Below are positions 31,101-38,665 of a stretch of 64,000 bases of DNA, piece by piece (position 1 is the first letter of the stretch; each line of letters opens with the position of its first letter). The DNA is taken from contig NZ_CP029617.1 in assembly GCF_003945545.1 (NCBI RefSeq), positions 1,155,001-1,219,000 of the forward strand, given 5' to 3'. The notes beneath the pieces are model-generated. The model saw nothing but the letters and a program-made list of their open reading frames with translations. It searched no databases and was not told where the DNA came from. The translations under genes and the position numbers were made by a program. Source of the stretch: Streptomyces sp. WAC 01529. Lineage in GTDB: Bacteria; Actinomycetota; Actinomycetes; Streptomycetales; Streptomycetaceae.

Positions 31101-32759
31101 GCGCGCGGTGTCCCACGCGGCGACGGTGGTCTTCTCGGCGTCGCTCGCGGCGAGGGCCGCACGCGCGGGGTCGGCGTCGGGGGCGGTGTCGTCGAGCCAG
31201 CCCGCGCGGACGGCCTCCGCGGTCTCCTGCTCGACCTCGGCGAGGCGCTGCTTCAGGTGTCCGGCCTCGCTGCGGGCCCGCTGGGCCTCGGTGGCGGCGG
31301 CGGTGGCGTCGCGGTGCGCGGTCTCGCCGGTCTCCTGGAGGGCGGCGGAGCGCTCCTCTTCTTCATTGGCGACGTTCTCGGCGCCCTCGGCGGCGGTGTG
31401 CAGGGCGCGGACGAGATCGGACGCGGCCTTCTGGCGGGCGGCGAGGGCGGGCGCGGCGTCCCGCTCGGCCTCACGGATCGCGGCGGCCACGCGCGCGGAG
31501 CGGTCGGCCGCCGCGCGGTGGCGCAGCACGGCCTCGGCGGCCTGCCAGGCGGCGTGCAGCGTACGGGCGTCGGCCAGCTCGCGGCGCTGGGCGGCCGCGG
31601 CCTTCTCGGCGACGGTGAGCGCCAAGGAGGCGTGGCGGTAGGCCAGTTCGGCGGAGATCAGGGCGCTCTTGCCGCGGGCCCGCTCGGCCTCGGTGACGGT
31701 GTGGGCGGCGGCGGTGACCTGCTCGGCGAGGGTCGCGGCGCGGCCCCGCTCCTCGACGGCGCGCGCGGAGAGGCGGCGGGCCAGGGTGCGGGTCCTGCGC
31801 TCGGCGGCCGCGTGCACGTCACGCGCGCGTGCCCGGGTCTCGGCGGCGTCGACGATGCGCCCGAGCAGGTCGACGGAGCCCGCGGTGAAGTCGCGCTCGG
31901 CCATCAGCTCGGCCCGCCGGCCCAGTTTGTTGCCGAAGCCGTGGACGAGGTCGGCGAGGCCGTCCGTGTCGCGGGTGTCCGTGACGGCGCGCAGCAGCAG
32001 GTCGGTGAAGTCGGAGTCCTTCTTGACGGCGAACAGGCCCGCGGCCTCGCCCTCGTCGGCGTTCATCTCCCGCTGGTAGCGGAAGAGTTCGGGGTCGAGG
32101 CCGAGGTCGCCGAGGTGTTCGTTCCAGCGGTCGTGGATCTCTTCCCAGTGCACTTCGAGGTGGGGGTAGGCCTTGGCGGCCTCGGTCAGCGCGTCGCGGA
32201 AGCCCTTCATGGTGCGCCGCCGCCCCTGCGCGCCCGACGCGCCCTCCACGGAGGGACGCACGGCGGTGGACTCGGCGACCGGCAGCGAGTCCAGGCTCAT
32301 GCCGGGCCCGGGCCGGAAGGAGTACCAGGCCTCGGCGAACTTCCGCGGGTCGTTGGAGACCTGCCGCCCCCGCCACTCGCTGACCTTGCCGACGACCACG
32401 CACTCGCCGGTGAGGGTGTGCTGCCACTCCAGGGCGACGTGCCCGCAGTCGTCGGCGAGCAGGAACTTGCGCAGCACGCCGGAGCTGGCGCCGCCCAGGG
32501 TGTTCCGGTGGCCGGGCAGCATCACCGAGAAGATCAGCTTGAGCAGGACGGACTTGCCGCCGCCGTTCTCCAGGAAGAGGACGCCCGCGGGGGCGGGGCG
32601 GCGCGGCGGCCCGGTCGGCTCGTCCTCGAAGAACTCCGCCTGGGTGGGCGCGGGGTCGGGCACCTCGGCGCCCACGCCGCGCAGGTCGAGCACGGTGTCG
32701 GCGTAGCGCGCACCGGCCGGACCGATGGAGTAGAGGCGGATCCGGGACAGCTCGTACAT
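28101..32759 (-). CDS. Large coiled-coil SMC/MukB-like ATPase
   Basis: A 1552-residue protein with SMC-type architecture. The N-terminal half-ATPase has Walker A FLENGGGKSVLLKL (residues 66-70). Two long Ala/Glu/Arg coiled coils (about 290-670 and 840-1330) flank a globular hinge-like segment (about 690-830, ILGALGDGGLLPPGPDVLATV, GIPALPGWRYLAQAVDP). The C-terminal half-ATPase has the signature FSGGQLLTAA near 1416 and Walker B LFLDNPIG near 1450. The Walker B glutamate is replaced by Asn. It is the last of three minus-strand genes and resembles MukB/MksB/JetC of condensin and Wadjet sets. ATG 32759. A role in chromosome or foreign-DNA handling is inference. Confidence 0.8.
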   Translation of the reverse strand: MYELSRIRLYSIGPAGARYADTVLDLRGVGAEVPDPAPTQAEFFEDEPTGPPRRPAPAGVLFLENGGGKSVLLKLIFSVMLPGHRNTLGGASSGVLRKFLLADDCGHVALEWQHTLTGECVVVGKVSEWRGRQVSNDPRKFAEAWYSFRPGPGMSLDSLPVAESTAVRPSVEGASGAQGRRRTMKGFRDALTEAAKAYPHLEVHWEEIHDRWNEHLGDLGLDPELFRYQREMNADEGEAAGLFAVKKDSDFTDLLLRAVTDTRDTDGLADLVHGFGNKLGRRAELMAERDFTAGSVDLLGRIVDAAETRARARDVHAAAERRTRTLARRLSARAVEERGRAATLAEQVTAAAHTVTEAERARGKSALISAELAYRHASLALTVAEKAAAAQRRELADARTLHAAWQAAEAVLRHRAAADRSARVAAAIREAERDAAPALAARQKAASDLVRALHTAAEGAENVANEEEERSAALQETGETAHRDATAAATEAQRARSEAGHLKQRLAEVEQETAEAVRAGWLDDTAPDADPARAALAASDAEKTTVAAWDTAREAARRAADHAKETAAAEARAELTAARASDAATAAEAAHDTERRAAESIAGDERLAELLSLSSEGGGGAVPRPRQEAGAPGETGTPGEGALSAGGSALSVEELDRSADDLRTLLDESVASAERQLFDLRTAAADDSRILGALGDGGLLPPGPDVLATVEFLGEHGIPALPGWRYLAQAVDPADHARVLAARPELVDGVVITDPDTHARAREALADAALLPRSAVAVGTAAALLAPTPSEQATESAAGSVFLVPPNPAMHDEHAADEERQALRARAAQRDEEIRSLAARLAKDRELAARLTSWRTGCPSGRLAELATAAQEARAFAEEAEAELAEARTARAEADEAAGEAARVRDERQDAAQRARRAADALAGLAFRLRERAGWQAKLRELADEAAESEARAQTCLDRAHAADEDRRAAQRAADDARRTARALRAERAEIAGAPEDVPEETEAPKTSLPALREAYRAASQLYEKVGVGADLRAEQARAESDESAARTELDRLSNKVRTRAALLLEGTDGSDGPSRQAAAARAEAQVQLIEARAATASEQLGRLRGEAERHAPEDGEAHTELPEELVPADAEQAQTLLRTATGELAAHTEALGRAKEAHAALLQTHRATEDAAGGFDETAALLRDLLREHHEDSGEEPDPYPGTLEEARQAAAETRRSLRGCAADLSAAETAVREASDILVRHANSTRYEQVRTPARQQIRELPASALPEHAKKWADAFAPRLRVLTDELEQLERNRDSIVDRLRGLVESALATLRSAQRLSRLPEGLGEWSGQEFLRVRFEEPDQATLVERLGEVIDEATRAAVKKNSDMRRDGMSLLLRGVQAALEPRGVAVEILKPDAVLRAERVPVGQMGDVFSGGQLLTAAIALYCTMAALRSNDRGRDKHRHAGTLFLDNPIGRANATYLLELQRAVSDALGVQLLYTTGLFDTTALAEFPLVIRLRNDADLRAGLKYISVEEHLRPGLPQQDPDGETVHGEITATRMYKRPAVTP

Positions 32760-32825
32760 GGCGGCGGACTCTCGTCGTAAGTCGTGGGGAACGGCGGGGC
32801 GGTGGGGGGCTTCGGCGGGATGGTG

Positions 32826-33719
32826 TCAGGAGTGGAAGGGCAGCCCCGCGTCGGCGGCCAGCTCCAGGTCGTCGGTGTCTTCGGGGGGCAGCAGCGTGGC
32901 CGAGCCGTCCGTGACCGGGACGACGCCCAGTTCGAGGAGTTCGGCCATGGCCGCGCTGCCCGCCATGTCGCGGACCTGGAGTTGGTAGCGCGCCGTGGTG
33001 CGGTACGTGCCTCCGGAGTCGTCGCCCGTGCGCTGGAGGAAACCGGAGTCGGTGAGGAAGGCGACGGCCTTGCCGATGATGCCGGTGGTCGAACCGGCGA
33101 GGCGGCGGGCGTCCTTGGTGGCTCCGGTCGAGCTGCGCCGCGCCCAGATCCGCCAGGCGGCCTCGAGCCCGGGAGCGTCGGTGGCCGGGTCGGTGTTCTC
33201 GCCCTGTTCCGCGGCGCGCTCCTCCAGGCGGTGGCAGGCCTGGCGTACGAAAGCGTCGACGCCGTTGACCGTGACGCGGCCGATGTACCCGTCGTCGGCG
33301 AGGTCCTCGGGGCGCGGGAAGGCCATGGCGGCGACGGCGAGATGCGCGAGGCCGTGCAGGAATCGGTCGCTGGAGTCGGTCGCGGCGCGGCGGGCGTAGT
33401 CACCCATGCGGACGGCGAAGACGGAGTCCTCGGCGGCGGTCACGGCCATGCCCGCGCGTGGGGACACCTCCAGGACGACGAGCCCGAGCCCGGTGGCGAC
33501 GGCGTCGGCGAGCCGCGCGAAGGGCGGGTCCTCGCGGTAGCGGCGGAGCAGTTCGCCGTACTCCTGGTCGCGGGCGGGCTGGAGCTTGGGCTGGAGACCG
33601 AAGGAGACGAGCCGGGCCGCGTCGGCGGCGTCGGCCGGGGTGACGGGTGCGGGGGCGGCGGGCGCCGTGACGGGGTCCGGCTCGCCCCACGCGGCGTGCT
33701 CTGCGGGGTGGTCGGTCAC
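32826..33719 (-). CDS. MukE/JetB-like winged-helix partner of the SMC-like ATPase
   Basis: A 297-residue protein with an Ala/Pro-rich N-terminal 35 residues, a helical centre (YGELLRRYREDPPFARLADAVATGLGL) and a C-terminal winged-helix segment (TGIIGKAVAFLTDSGFL, then YRTTARYQLQVRDMAG). Size, position between the putative kleisin and the ATPase, and the winged helix suit a MukE/MksE/JetB (KITE-type) subunit. Assignment rests on context more than motif. GTG 33719 follows AAGGAG. The gap to the ATPase gene is 66 bp. Confidence 0.7.
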   Translation of the reverse strand: MTDHPAEHAAWGEPDPVTAPAAPAPVTPADAADAARLVSFGLQPKLQPARDQEYGELLRRYREDPPFARLADAVATGLGLVVLEVSPRAGMAVTAAEDSVFAVRMGDYARRAATDSSDRFLHGLAHLAVAAMAFPRPEDLADDGYIGRVTVNGVDAFVRQACHRLEERAAEQGENTDPATDAPGLEAAWRIWARRSSTGATKDARRLAGSTTGIIGKAVAFLTDSGFLQRTGDDSGGTYRTTARYQLQVRDMAGSAAMAELLELGVVPVTDGSATLLPPEDTDDLELAADAGLPFHS

Positions 33720-33831
33720 GGCGTGTGCTCCTTGGTGGGGTGGGGTCTGAACGGGCGGAGGTGCTGCCCGAAAGGGCCGGGGCTGCGCTTGGAAGGGGGG
33801 CCCGGGCGGCGCCCGGTGGCGTCGGCCCTGG

Positions 33832-35376
33832 TCACGCCGCCTCCTTGCGGTCGGCCGCCATACCGACGGCGTCCAGGAGGGCCGTGCCGACGATGAGGTC
33901 GGCGCCGCCGAACTCCTCGTCGTCCAGCTCGGTCCCGTCGTCCACCGCGAAGAGCAGCTTCTCCTCGCCCTGGCGGTAAGCGGTGCCGACCGGCGGGCTC
34001 GCCGCGTGGACGGCCAGCAGGGCGACCAGATACGGCAGTTCGCGGTCGCGGAGGCGGGCCTCGGCGAGCAGCCCGGAGAGGCGGCGCGGGGCGTCGGCGG
34101 GCAGATCGAGCAGTTCCATGGCGCTCGCGAGCTGTTCCTCGCTGAAGCGGCTGTCGTCCGGAGTGGCGATCAGATCCGGCTCGGGCATCTCCGCGCCCAG
34201 GTGCTCGCGCTCCATGGGAGGGGTGAGCAGTATGTCGACGAGGTCGCCGACCCGCACGGACACGGGGGTGCGCAGACCGGTGCCGCGCGCGAAGAAGGCG
34301 TCCGTCACCCGGGTCGCCTGCTCGGCGGGGAGCGGCAGGAGCGGGGCGACGAGCTGGCCGTAGAGGTCGAGGCCCGCGCGCGCGGTGGGCGCCGCGAAGG
34401 CCTGCCGGTCCTGCTCGGCGCGGAAGAGCGGGCCCGCTTCGAGCAGGCGGGACTGGAGCTGGGTGTGGCGGCGGATGCAGTCCTTGACGATGTCGACCAG
34501 CTCGGCGGCGCGGCGCTTGTGCTCGCCCGCCTTCGAGTCGGAGACGGCCTCGGACTCGTCGCGGACCTTGCGGATGTTGGTCAGGATGGCGTTCTCGTGG
34601 CGGTAGCGGTCGGCGACGTGGTCGAGCGCCTCCGCGATCATGTCGGGGACGGCCTGGAGCCAGTCCACCGCCCGGACGTTGCGCCGGGTCGCCTCGAGGG
34701 CCTTGCGGAGCGTTTCCGAATACTGCACCGTGCGGTAGCGGGCCTGTTCGGCGGCGAGCTGGGCGTCGGCGAGCCTGCCGCGCCTGATCAGGACCTCCAG
34801 CTTCACCTCGGCGGCGATCTGGGCGCTGGTGACGTCGGTGTCGAGGGCGCCCACCAGGACGTTGACGGCCTCGTCGGTCGTGCGCAGATAGACACCGCCG
34901 CCGTACCCGGGGACCTCTTCGAGGAGCTTGAAGTCGTAGTCCCTGCGGACGTACGTCCCGTCGGGCGCGAAGGTGCCGTACACCGCGCGGAAGCCGCGGT
35001 CGACGCTGCCCACGTTGATCAGGTTCTCCAGGACCCAGCGGGCCACGCGCTCGTGCTCGGCGGCAGGGCGGTGCGGGGCCTGCGCGGCGACGCGCGGGAG
35101 CAGCCTGGCGACGATCTGCTCGTGGTCGGCGCCGGTGTCGAAGTCCATGTTCAGCGTGACGAGGTCGATGGCGGACAGGGCCACCTCCGCCATCGCGTAC
35201 ACCGAGTACTCGCCCGCGAGGTTGGCCTTGCGCACGTCGAGGTCGTGCAGCGGAGCCGTGCAGGCCAGGGCGCGCAGGCGGCGCGCCAGGCCCTCGTCGG
35301 CGGCCGGGCCCGGAGCGGGCCGCGGCCCTGCGCTGAGCTGGGGCGGAGTGGTGTCCGTAGCGGCTGGCGAAGTCAC
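33832..35376 (-). CDS. Possible kleisin-like (MukF/JetA-type) first gene of the SMC-like operon
   Basis: A 514-residue mostly helical protein, cytosolic, no signal or membrane segment. The order is an N-terminal helical region (LARRLRALACTAPLHDLDVRKA), a central domain with GTFAPDGTYVRRDYDFKLLEE, long helices at about 190-310 (AAEQARYRTVQYSETLRKALEA, IRKVRDESEAVSDSKAGEHKR) and a C-terminal region. It heads the operon, as JetA/MukF-type genes do. GTG 35376 appears leaderless: no ribosome site, but a TAGTCT -10 element sits 7 bp upstream. The kleisin assignment is inferred from gene order and size. Confidence 0.68.
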   Translation of the reverse strand: MTSPAATDTTPPQLSAGPRPAPGPAADEGLARRLRALACTAPLHDLDVRKANLAGEYSVYAMAEVALSAIDLVTLNMDFDTGADHEQIVARLLPRVAAQAPHRPAAEHERVARWVLENLINVGSVDRGFRAVYGTFAPDGTYVRRDYDFKLLEEVPGYGGGVYLRTTDEAVNVLVGALDTDVTSAQIAAEVKLEVLIRRGRLADAQLAAEQARYRTVQYSETLRKALEATRRNVRAVDWLQAVPDMIAEALDHVADRYRHENAILTNIRKVRDESEAVSDSKAGEHKRRAAELVDIVKDCIRRHTQLQSRLLEAGPLFRAEQDRQAFAAPTARAGLDLYGQLVAPLLPLPAEQATRVTDAFFARGTGLRTPVSVRVGDLVDILLTPPMEREHLGAEMPEPDLIATPDDSRFSEEQLASAMELLDLPADAPRRLSGLLAEARLRDRELPYLVALLAVHAASPPVGTAYRQGEEKLLFAVDDGTELDDEEFGGADLIVGTALLDAVGMAADRKEAA

Positions 35377-35389
35377 GGTGCACAGACTA
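35374..35389 (-). promoter_or_regulatory. Probable leaderless promoter of the SMC-like operon
   Basis: On the minus strand TAGTCT (35389-35384) lies 7 bp before GTG 35376, placing the transcription start at or beside the start codon. No Shine-Dalgarno precedes the GTG. A possible -35 TTCGAC is 19 bp further upstream. Confidence 0.55.
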
Positions 35390-35475
35390 GGTCCTCGGTC
35401 TGACAACGGTCGAAACGGCGCAGAAGCGACCGGCTCGGCGACCGCCGCACCGCCCCGCGCACAGCGCCCGGCCAG

Positions 35476-35606
35476 CCATCCGGAACGGCTACTTCAGCCG
35501 CCCGGAATGACCGATTCAGCCACCCGGACCGGCCGGTTCAGCGGTCCGGAACGACCTGTTCGTCCGTCCGGAATGACCGGTTCAGCATCCGGCGCGCCCG
35601 GTTCAG
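35476..35606. repeat. 22-bp tandem repeat array, six copies, upstream of the SMC-like operon
   Basis: Units begin at 35476, 35498, 35520, 35542, 35564 and 35586 (the last is 21 bp). Each has a conserved TCCGGAA or CCCGGA block and ends in TTCAG (unit four ends TTCGT). Central bases vary, so the array is diverged rather than freshly expanded. No spacers. The last copy touches the gntR stop codon (35603-35605); the nearest operon promoter element is 87 bp away. Confidence 0.9.
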
Positions 35607-36307
35607 CCCTCCTCGCCGACCCGCCGCCCGTACACCTCGACGAGGCCCGCGAGTGAGTCCTCCAGGTAGGCGGCGAGGAGCCGTTCGGCCTCCGCGGCGC
35701 GGCCCGCCCGCAAGGTGGCGAGGATCCGCCGGTTGCGTTCGAGGTACGGCTCGTGGAGGCGGCGCGGGTCGTCCACCACGTGGAAGGCCAGGCGCAGTTC
35801 GGCGAAGACGCTGCGCATCAGCTCGTCGGTGCGGGCGCTTCCCGCGAGGGCGACGAGTTCCCTGTGAAAGTGGATGTTGGCGGTGGAGACGCCTTTCCAG
35901 TCCTTCCCGGCGGCGGCGCGCAGGCCGTCCTCGACGGCGCCCGTGACCGCGCCGAGGGCGAACGGGGGCTCGCCGAGCCCGCGGACGACCGCGCACTCCA
36001 CGAGGCGGCGCGTGCGGTAGATGTCCTCGACGTCCTCGACCGTGAGCACCCGTACGAAGACGCCGCGGTTGAGCTGGTGGACGAGGAGGCGCTCGTGCGT
36101 GAGCAGCCGGAACGCCTCCCGGAGCGTGTTGCGGGAGACGCCGAGCGCGCCGCCGATGCTGTCCTCGGACAGGCGCGTGCCGGGCGGGAAGTAGCCCTCG
36201 GCGATGCGGCTCCTGAGGATGTCCGAGACCCTCTCCGCCGTACTGGTGCGCCCGAGAAGCGCACGGTCCTCGGCCAGCCCGCTCAACTCAGCCATCCCCT
36301 CAGCCAT
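35603..36307 (-). CDS. GntR/FadR-family (FCD) transcriptional regulator
   Basis: A 234-residue regulator with an N-terminal winged helix (AERVSDILRSRIAEGYFPPGTRL, GGALGVSRNTLREAFRLLTHERLL) and a helical FCD effector domain (RTRRLVECAVVRGL, NIHFHRELVALAGSARTDELM) with metal-binding histidines. It is divergent from the MFS/5-oxoproline operon and almost certainly represses it through the palindrome at 36356-36372. ATG 36307 is taken as the start; ATG 36295 and TTG 36319 are alternatives, none with a clear ribosome site. Confidence 0.9.
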   Translation of the reverse strand: MAEGMAELSGLAEDRALLGRTSTAERVSDILRSRIAEGYFPPGTRLSEDSIGGALGVSRNTLREAFRLLTHERLLVHQLNRGVFVRVLTVEDVEDIYRTRRLVECAVVRGLGEPPFALGAVTGAVEDGLRAAAGKDWKGVSTANIHFHRELVALAGSARTDELMRSVFAELRLAFHVVDDPRRLHEPYLERNRRILATLRAGRAAEAERLLAAYLEDSLAGLVEVYGRRVGEEG

Positions 36308-36350
36308 GCCCGGATTCAATCGCAGACAGAAGAACGAGACAACATGGGTA

Positions 36351-36380
36351 TTGAGGGATCGTTCAACGATCCTCTACCTT
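36351..36380 (+). promoter_or_regulatory. Promoter with perfect 17-bp GntR operator for the 5-oxoproline operon
   Basis: TTGAGG (36351-36356) and TACCTT (36375-36380) are spaced by 18 bp and could be the -35 and -10 elements. Between them lies the perfect palindrome GGATCGTTCAACGATCC (36356-36372), so a bound regulator would block polymerase. The GTT/AAC core fits the FadR subgroup. Confidence 0.7.
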
Positions 36381-36455
36381 GACGGGCACGGCTGTCCCCC
36401 ACGGCCCGCACCGCACCGCTCCAGCACCCGACCGTCCCTCTCCTGCGAGGTGCCC

Positions 36456-37757
36456 ATGAGCACGACTCCACCACCCCCGGCCGCGCCGGCCGAGATCCGC
36501 GCCGACAAGGGCGAACTTCCCGACGACAGCGGAGCGTTCGGCTGGCTGCGGGCGCTCGGCCCGCGCGGCCGCCGGGCCTTCGCCGGGGCCTTCGGGGGTT
36601 ACGCCCTCGACTCCTACGACTACTTCACGCTGCCGCTGAGCATGGTGGCCCTCTCCGCGTACTTCGGGCTCAACAGCGGCCAGACCGGCCTCTTCACCAC
36701 CGTCACCCTGGTCGTCTCCGCCGTGGGCGGCGCCGTCGCGGGCGTGGTCGCCGACCGGATCGGCCGCGTCAAGGCACTGATGATCACGGTGATCACGTAC
36801 GCGGTCTTCACCGTCGCCTGCGGCTTCGCGCCCAACTACGAGACCCTGCTGGTCTTCCGCGCCCTCCAGGGCCTCGGCTTCGGCGGCGAGTGGGCGGTCG
36901 GCGCGATCCTCGTCGCCGAGTACGCGACCGCCAAGAACCGCGGCCGTACGCTCGGCGCGATCCAGAGCTCCTGGGCGGTGGGCTGGGGCCTCGCCGCCAT
37001 CGTCTACACCGTGGTGTTCCAGTTCCTGGACGACGATCTCGCCTGGCGCGTGATGTTCTGGACGGGCGCGCTGCCCGCCCTCCTGGTGATCTACGTGCGC
37101 CGCAATGTGCACGATGCTCCGGAGGCGGCCGCCGAGCGCCAGAAGAGCGCCGACAAGGGGTCGTTCACGGCCATTTTCAAGCCGGGTCTGCTGCGCGTCA
37201 CGTGCTTCGCGGTACTTCTGTCCACGGGCGTGCAGGGCGGCTACTACACGCTGGCCACCTGGGTGCCGACGTATCTGAAGACCGAGCGCGGCCTGACCGT
37301 CGTCAACACCGGCGGCTATCTCATCTTCCTGATCTCCGGTGCCTTCATCGGCTACCTCACCGGCGGCTACCTCACCGACAAGCTCGGCCGGAAGCGGAAC
37401 ATCGCGCTCTTCGCGTTCCTCTCCGCGGCCAGCATCCTCGCGTACACGAACATCCCGGAGGGGGCCAACGGCCTTCTCCTTGTGCTCGGTTTCCCGCTGG
37501 GCTTCTGTATGTCGGCGATCTTCAGCGGCTTCGGTTCCTTCCTCAGCGAGCTGTACCCGGCCGCCGTGCGCGGCACGGGCCAGGGCTTCACGTACAACAC
37601 CGGACGGGCGGTCGGCGCCGTCTTCCCCACCATGGTCGGCTTCCTCGCCGACAGCTGGGGCGTCGGCGGTGCGCTGATCTTCGGAGCACTCGGGTACGGA
37701 CTCGCCGTCATCGCGCTGTTCGGCCTCCCCGAGACCCGAGGGAGGGAACTCCTGTGA
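36456..37757 (+). CDS. MFS transporter, probable 5-oxoproline or organic-acid importer
   Basis: A 433-residue 12-helix permease of the sugar/aromatic-acid:proton symporter type. The family loop motif [11 protein letters not shown] lies between helices 2 and 3, [18 protein letters not shown] covers helix 4, and [15 protein letters not shown] is the mirrored loop in the second half. ATG 36456 with GCGAGG upstream. It overlaps the following DUF1445 gene (GTGA) and leads the pxp genes, so its cargo is likely 5-oxoproline (pyroglutamate) or a close relative; this is inferred from context. Confidence 0.85.
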   Translation: MSTTPPPPAAPAEIRADKGELPDDSGAFGWLRALGPRGRRAFAGAFGGYALDSYDYFTLPLSMVALSAYFGLNSGQTGLFTTVTLVVSAVGGAVAGVVADRIGRVKALMITVITYAVFTVACGFAPNYETLLVFRALQGLGFGGEWAVGAILVAEYATAKNRGRTLGAIQSSWAVGWGLAAIVYTVVFQFLDDDLAWRVMFWTGALPALLVIYVRRNVHDAPEAAAERQKSADKGSFTAIFKPGLLRVTCFAVLLSTGVQGGYYTLATWVPTYLKTERGLTVVNTGGYLIFLISGAFIGYLTGGYLTDKLGRKRNIALFAFLSAASILAYTNIPEGANGLLLVLGFPLGFCMSAIFSGFGSFLSELYPAAVRGTGQGFTYNTGRAVGAVFPTMVGFLADSWGVGGALIFGALGYGLAVIALFGLPETRGRELL

Positions 37758-38560
37758 CCGGGCACGCGCGCGTGGGAGACGAGCCGGTGATCCGCACCGC
37801 CGAGGAGGCCCGAGCGGCGTTCCGCGCGGGCGAGACGAGTCCGACCGCGGGCCGGGCGGCGGGATTCACCCAGGCCAACCTCATCTCCGTCCCCGCCGAC
37901 TGGGCGTACGAGATGCTGCTGTTCTGCCAGCGGAACCCCAAGCCCTGCCCGGTGCTCGATGTCACGGACGCGGGCTCCTGGGTCACGCCGCTGGCCCCGG
38001 ACGCCGATCTGCGGACGGATCTGCCGCGCTACCGCGTGTGGGAGCACGGCGAGTTGACCGACGAGCCCACGGACGTCGTCGACCGCTGGCGGGACGACCT
38101 GGTGTCGTTCCTCATCGGGTGCAGCTTCACCTTCGAGTGGGCGCTCGCCGACGCCGGGGTGCCGCTGCGCCACATCGAGCAGGGCCGCAACGTCCCGATG
38201 TACGTGACCGCGCGCCCCTGCCGCCCCGCGGGCCGTCTACACGGCCCCATGGTGGTGTCGATGCGGCCGGTCCCGCCCGGCCGCCTCGCCGACGCCATCA
38301 GGGAGAGCGCCTTGATGCCTGCGGTGCACGGCAGCCCGGTGCACTGCGGCGACCCCTCGGGGCTCGGCATCGAGGATCTGGGCCGGCCCGACTTCGGCGA
38401 CCCGGTGGCGGCCGAGCCGGACGACATCCCGGTGTTCTGGGCGTGCGGGGTGACACCGCAGGCCGCGGTGATGGCGTCCAGGCCGCCCTTCGCGATCACG
38501 CACGCGCCGGGCCGCATGTTCGTCACCGACGCCCGCGACGAGCGGTACCGCGTGGCCTGA
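37754..38560 (+). CDS. DUF1445 protein (putative hydro-lyase, D-glutamate cyclase-like)
   Basis: A 268-residue member of the DUF1445/YcsI family, often encoded with 5-oxoprolinase genes. Typical stretches are [62 protein letters not shown] and [13 protein letters not shown]. The role in 5-oxoproline use may be interconversion of D-glutamate and 5-oxo-D-proline, as shown for the related mammalian enzyme; not proved for this group. GTG 37754 overlaps the transporter stop. A 105-bp gap containing an 18-bp repeat follows. Confidence 0.88.
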   Translation: MTGHARVGDEPVIRTAEEARAAFRAGETSPTAGRAAGFTQANLISVPADWAYEMLLFCQRNPKPCPVLDVTDAGSWVTPLAPDADLRTDLPRYRVWEHGELTDEPTDVVDRWRDDLVSFLIGCSFTFEWALADAGVPLRHIEQGRNVPMYVTARPCRPAGRLHGPMVVSMRPVPPGRLADAIRESALMPAVHGSPVHCGDPSGLGIEDLGRPDFGDPVAAEPDDIPVFWACGVTPQAAVMASRPPFAITHAPGRMFVTDARDERYRVA

Positions 38561-38598
38561 CCACCGAGAACCGAACCGGCCGACACGACGACCACCTC

Positions 38599-38652
38599 AG
38601 CGCCGAGAACCACCCGAGCAACGAGAATCAGCTGAGCACCGAGAACCAGCAG
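38599..38652 (+). repeat. 18-bp tandem repeat before pxpA, three copies
   Basis: Copies at 38599, 38617 and 38635 share AGC-x2-CGAGAA-x-CA; a related fragment occurs near 38562. The last copy runs into the pxpA ribosome site (AGGAG, around 38651-38655). Transcribed but not translated. Confidence 0.85.
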
Positions 38653-38665
38653 GAGACCTCCGCAG

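Noticed and set aside
28101..35376. Complete Wadjet (JetABCD) defence system
   Set aside because: No JetD-type nuclease gene adjoins; the downstream gene is an oxygenase on the other strand. Reported as SMC-like only.
35476..35606. CRISPR array
   Set aside because: Units are directly contiguous with no spacers, units differ from each other, and no cas genes are nearby.
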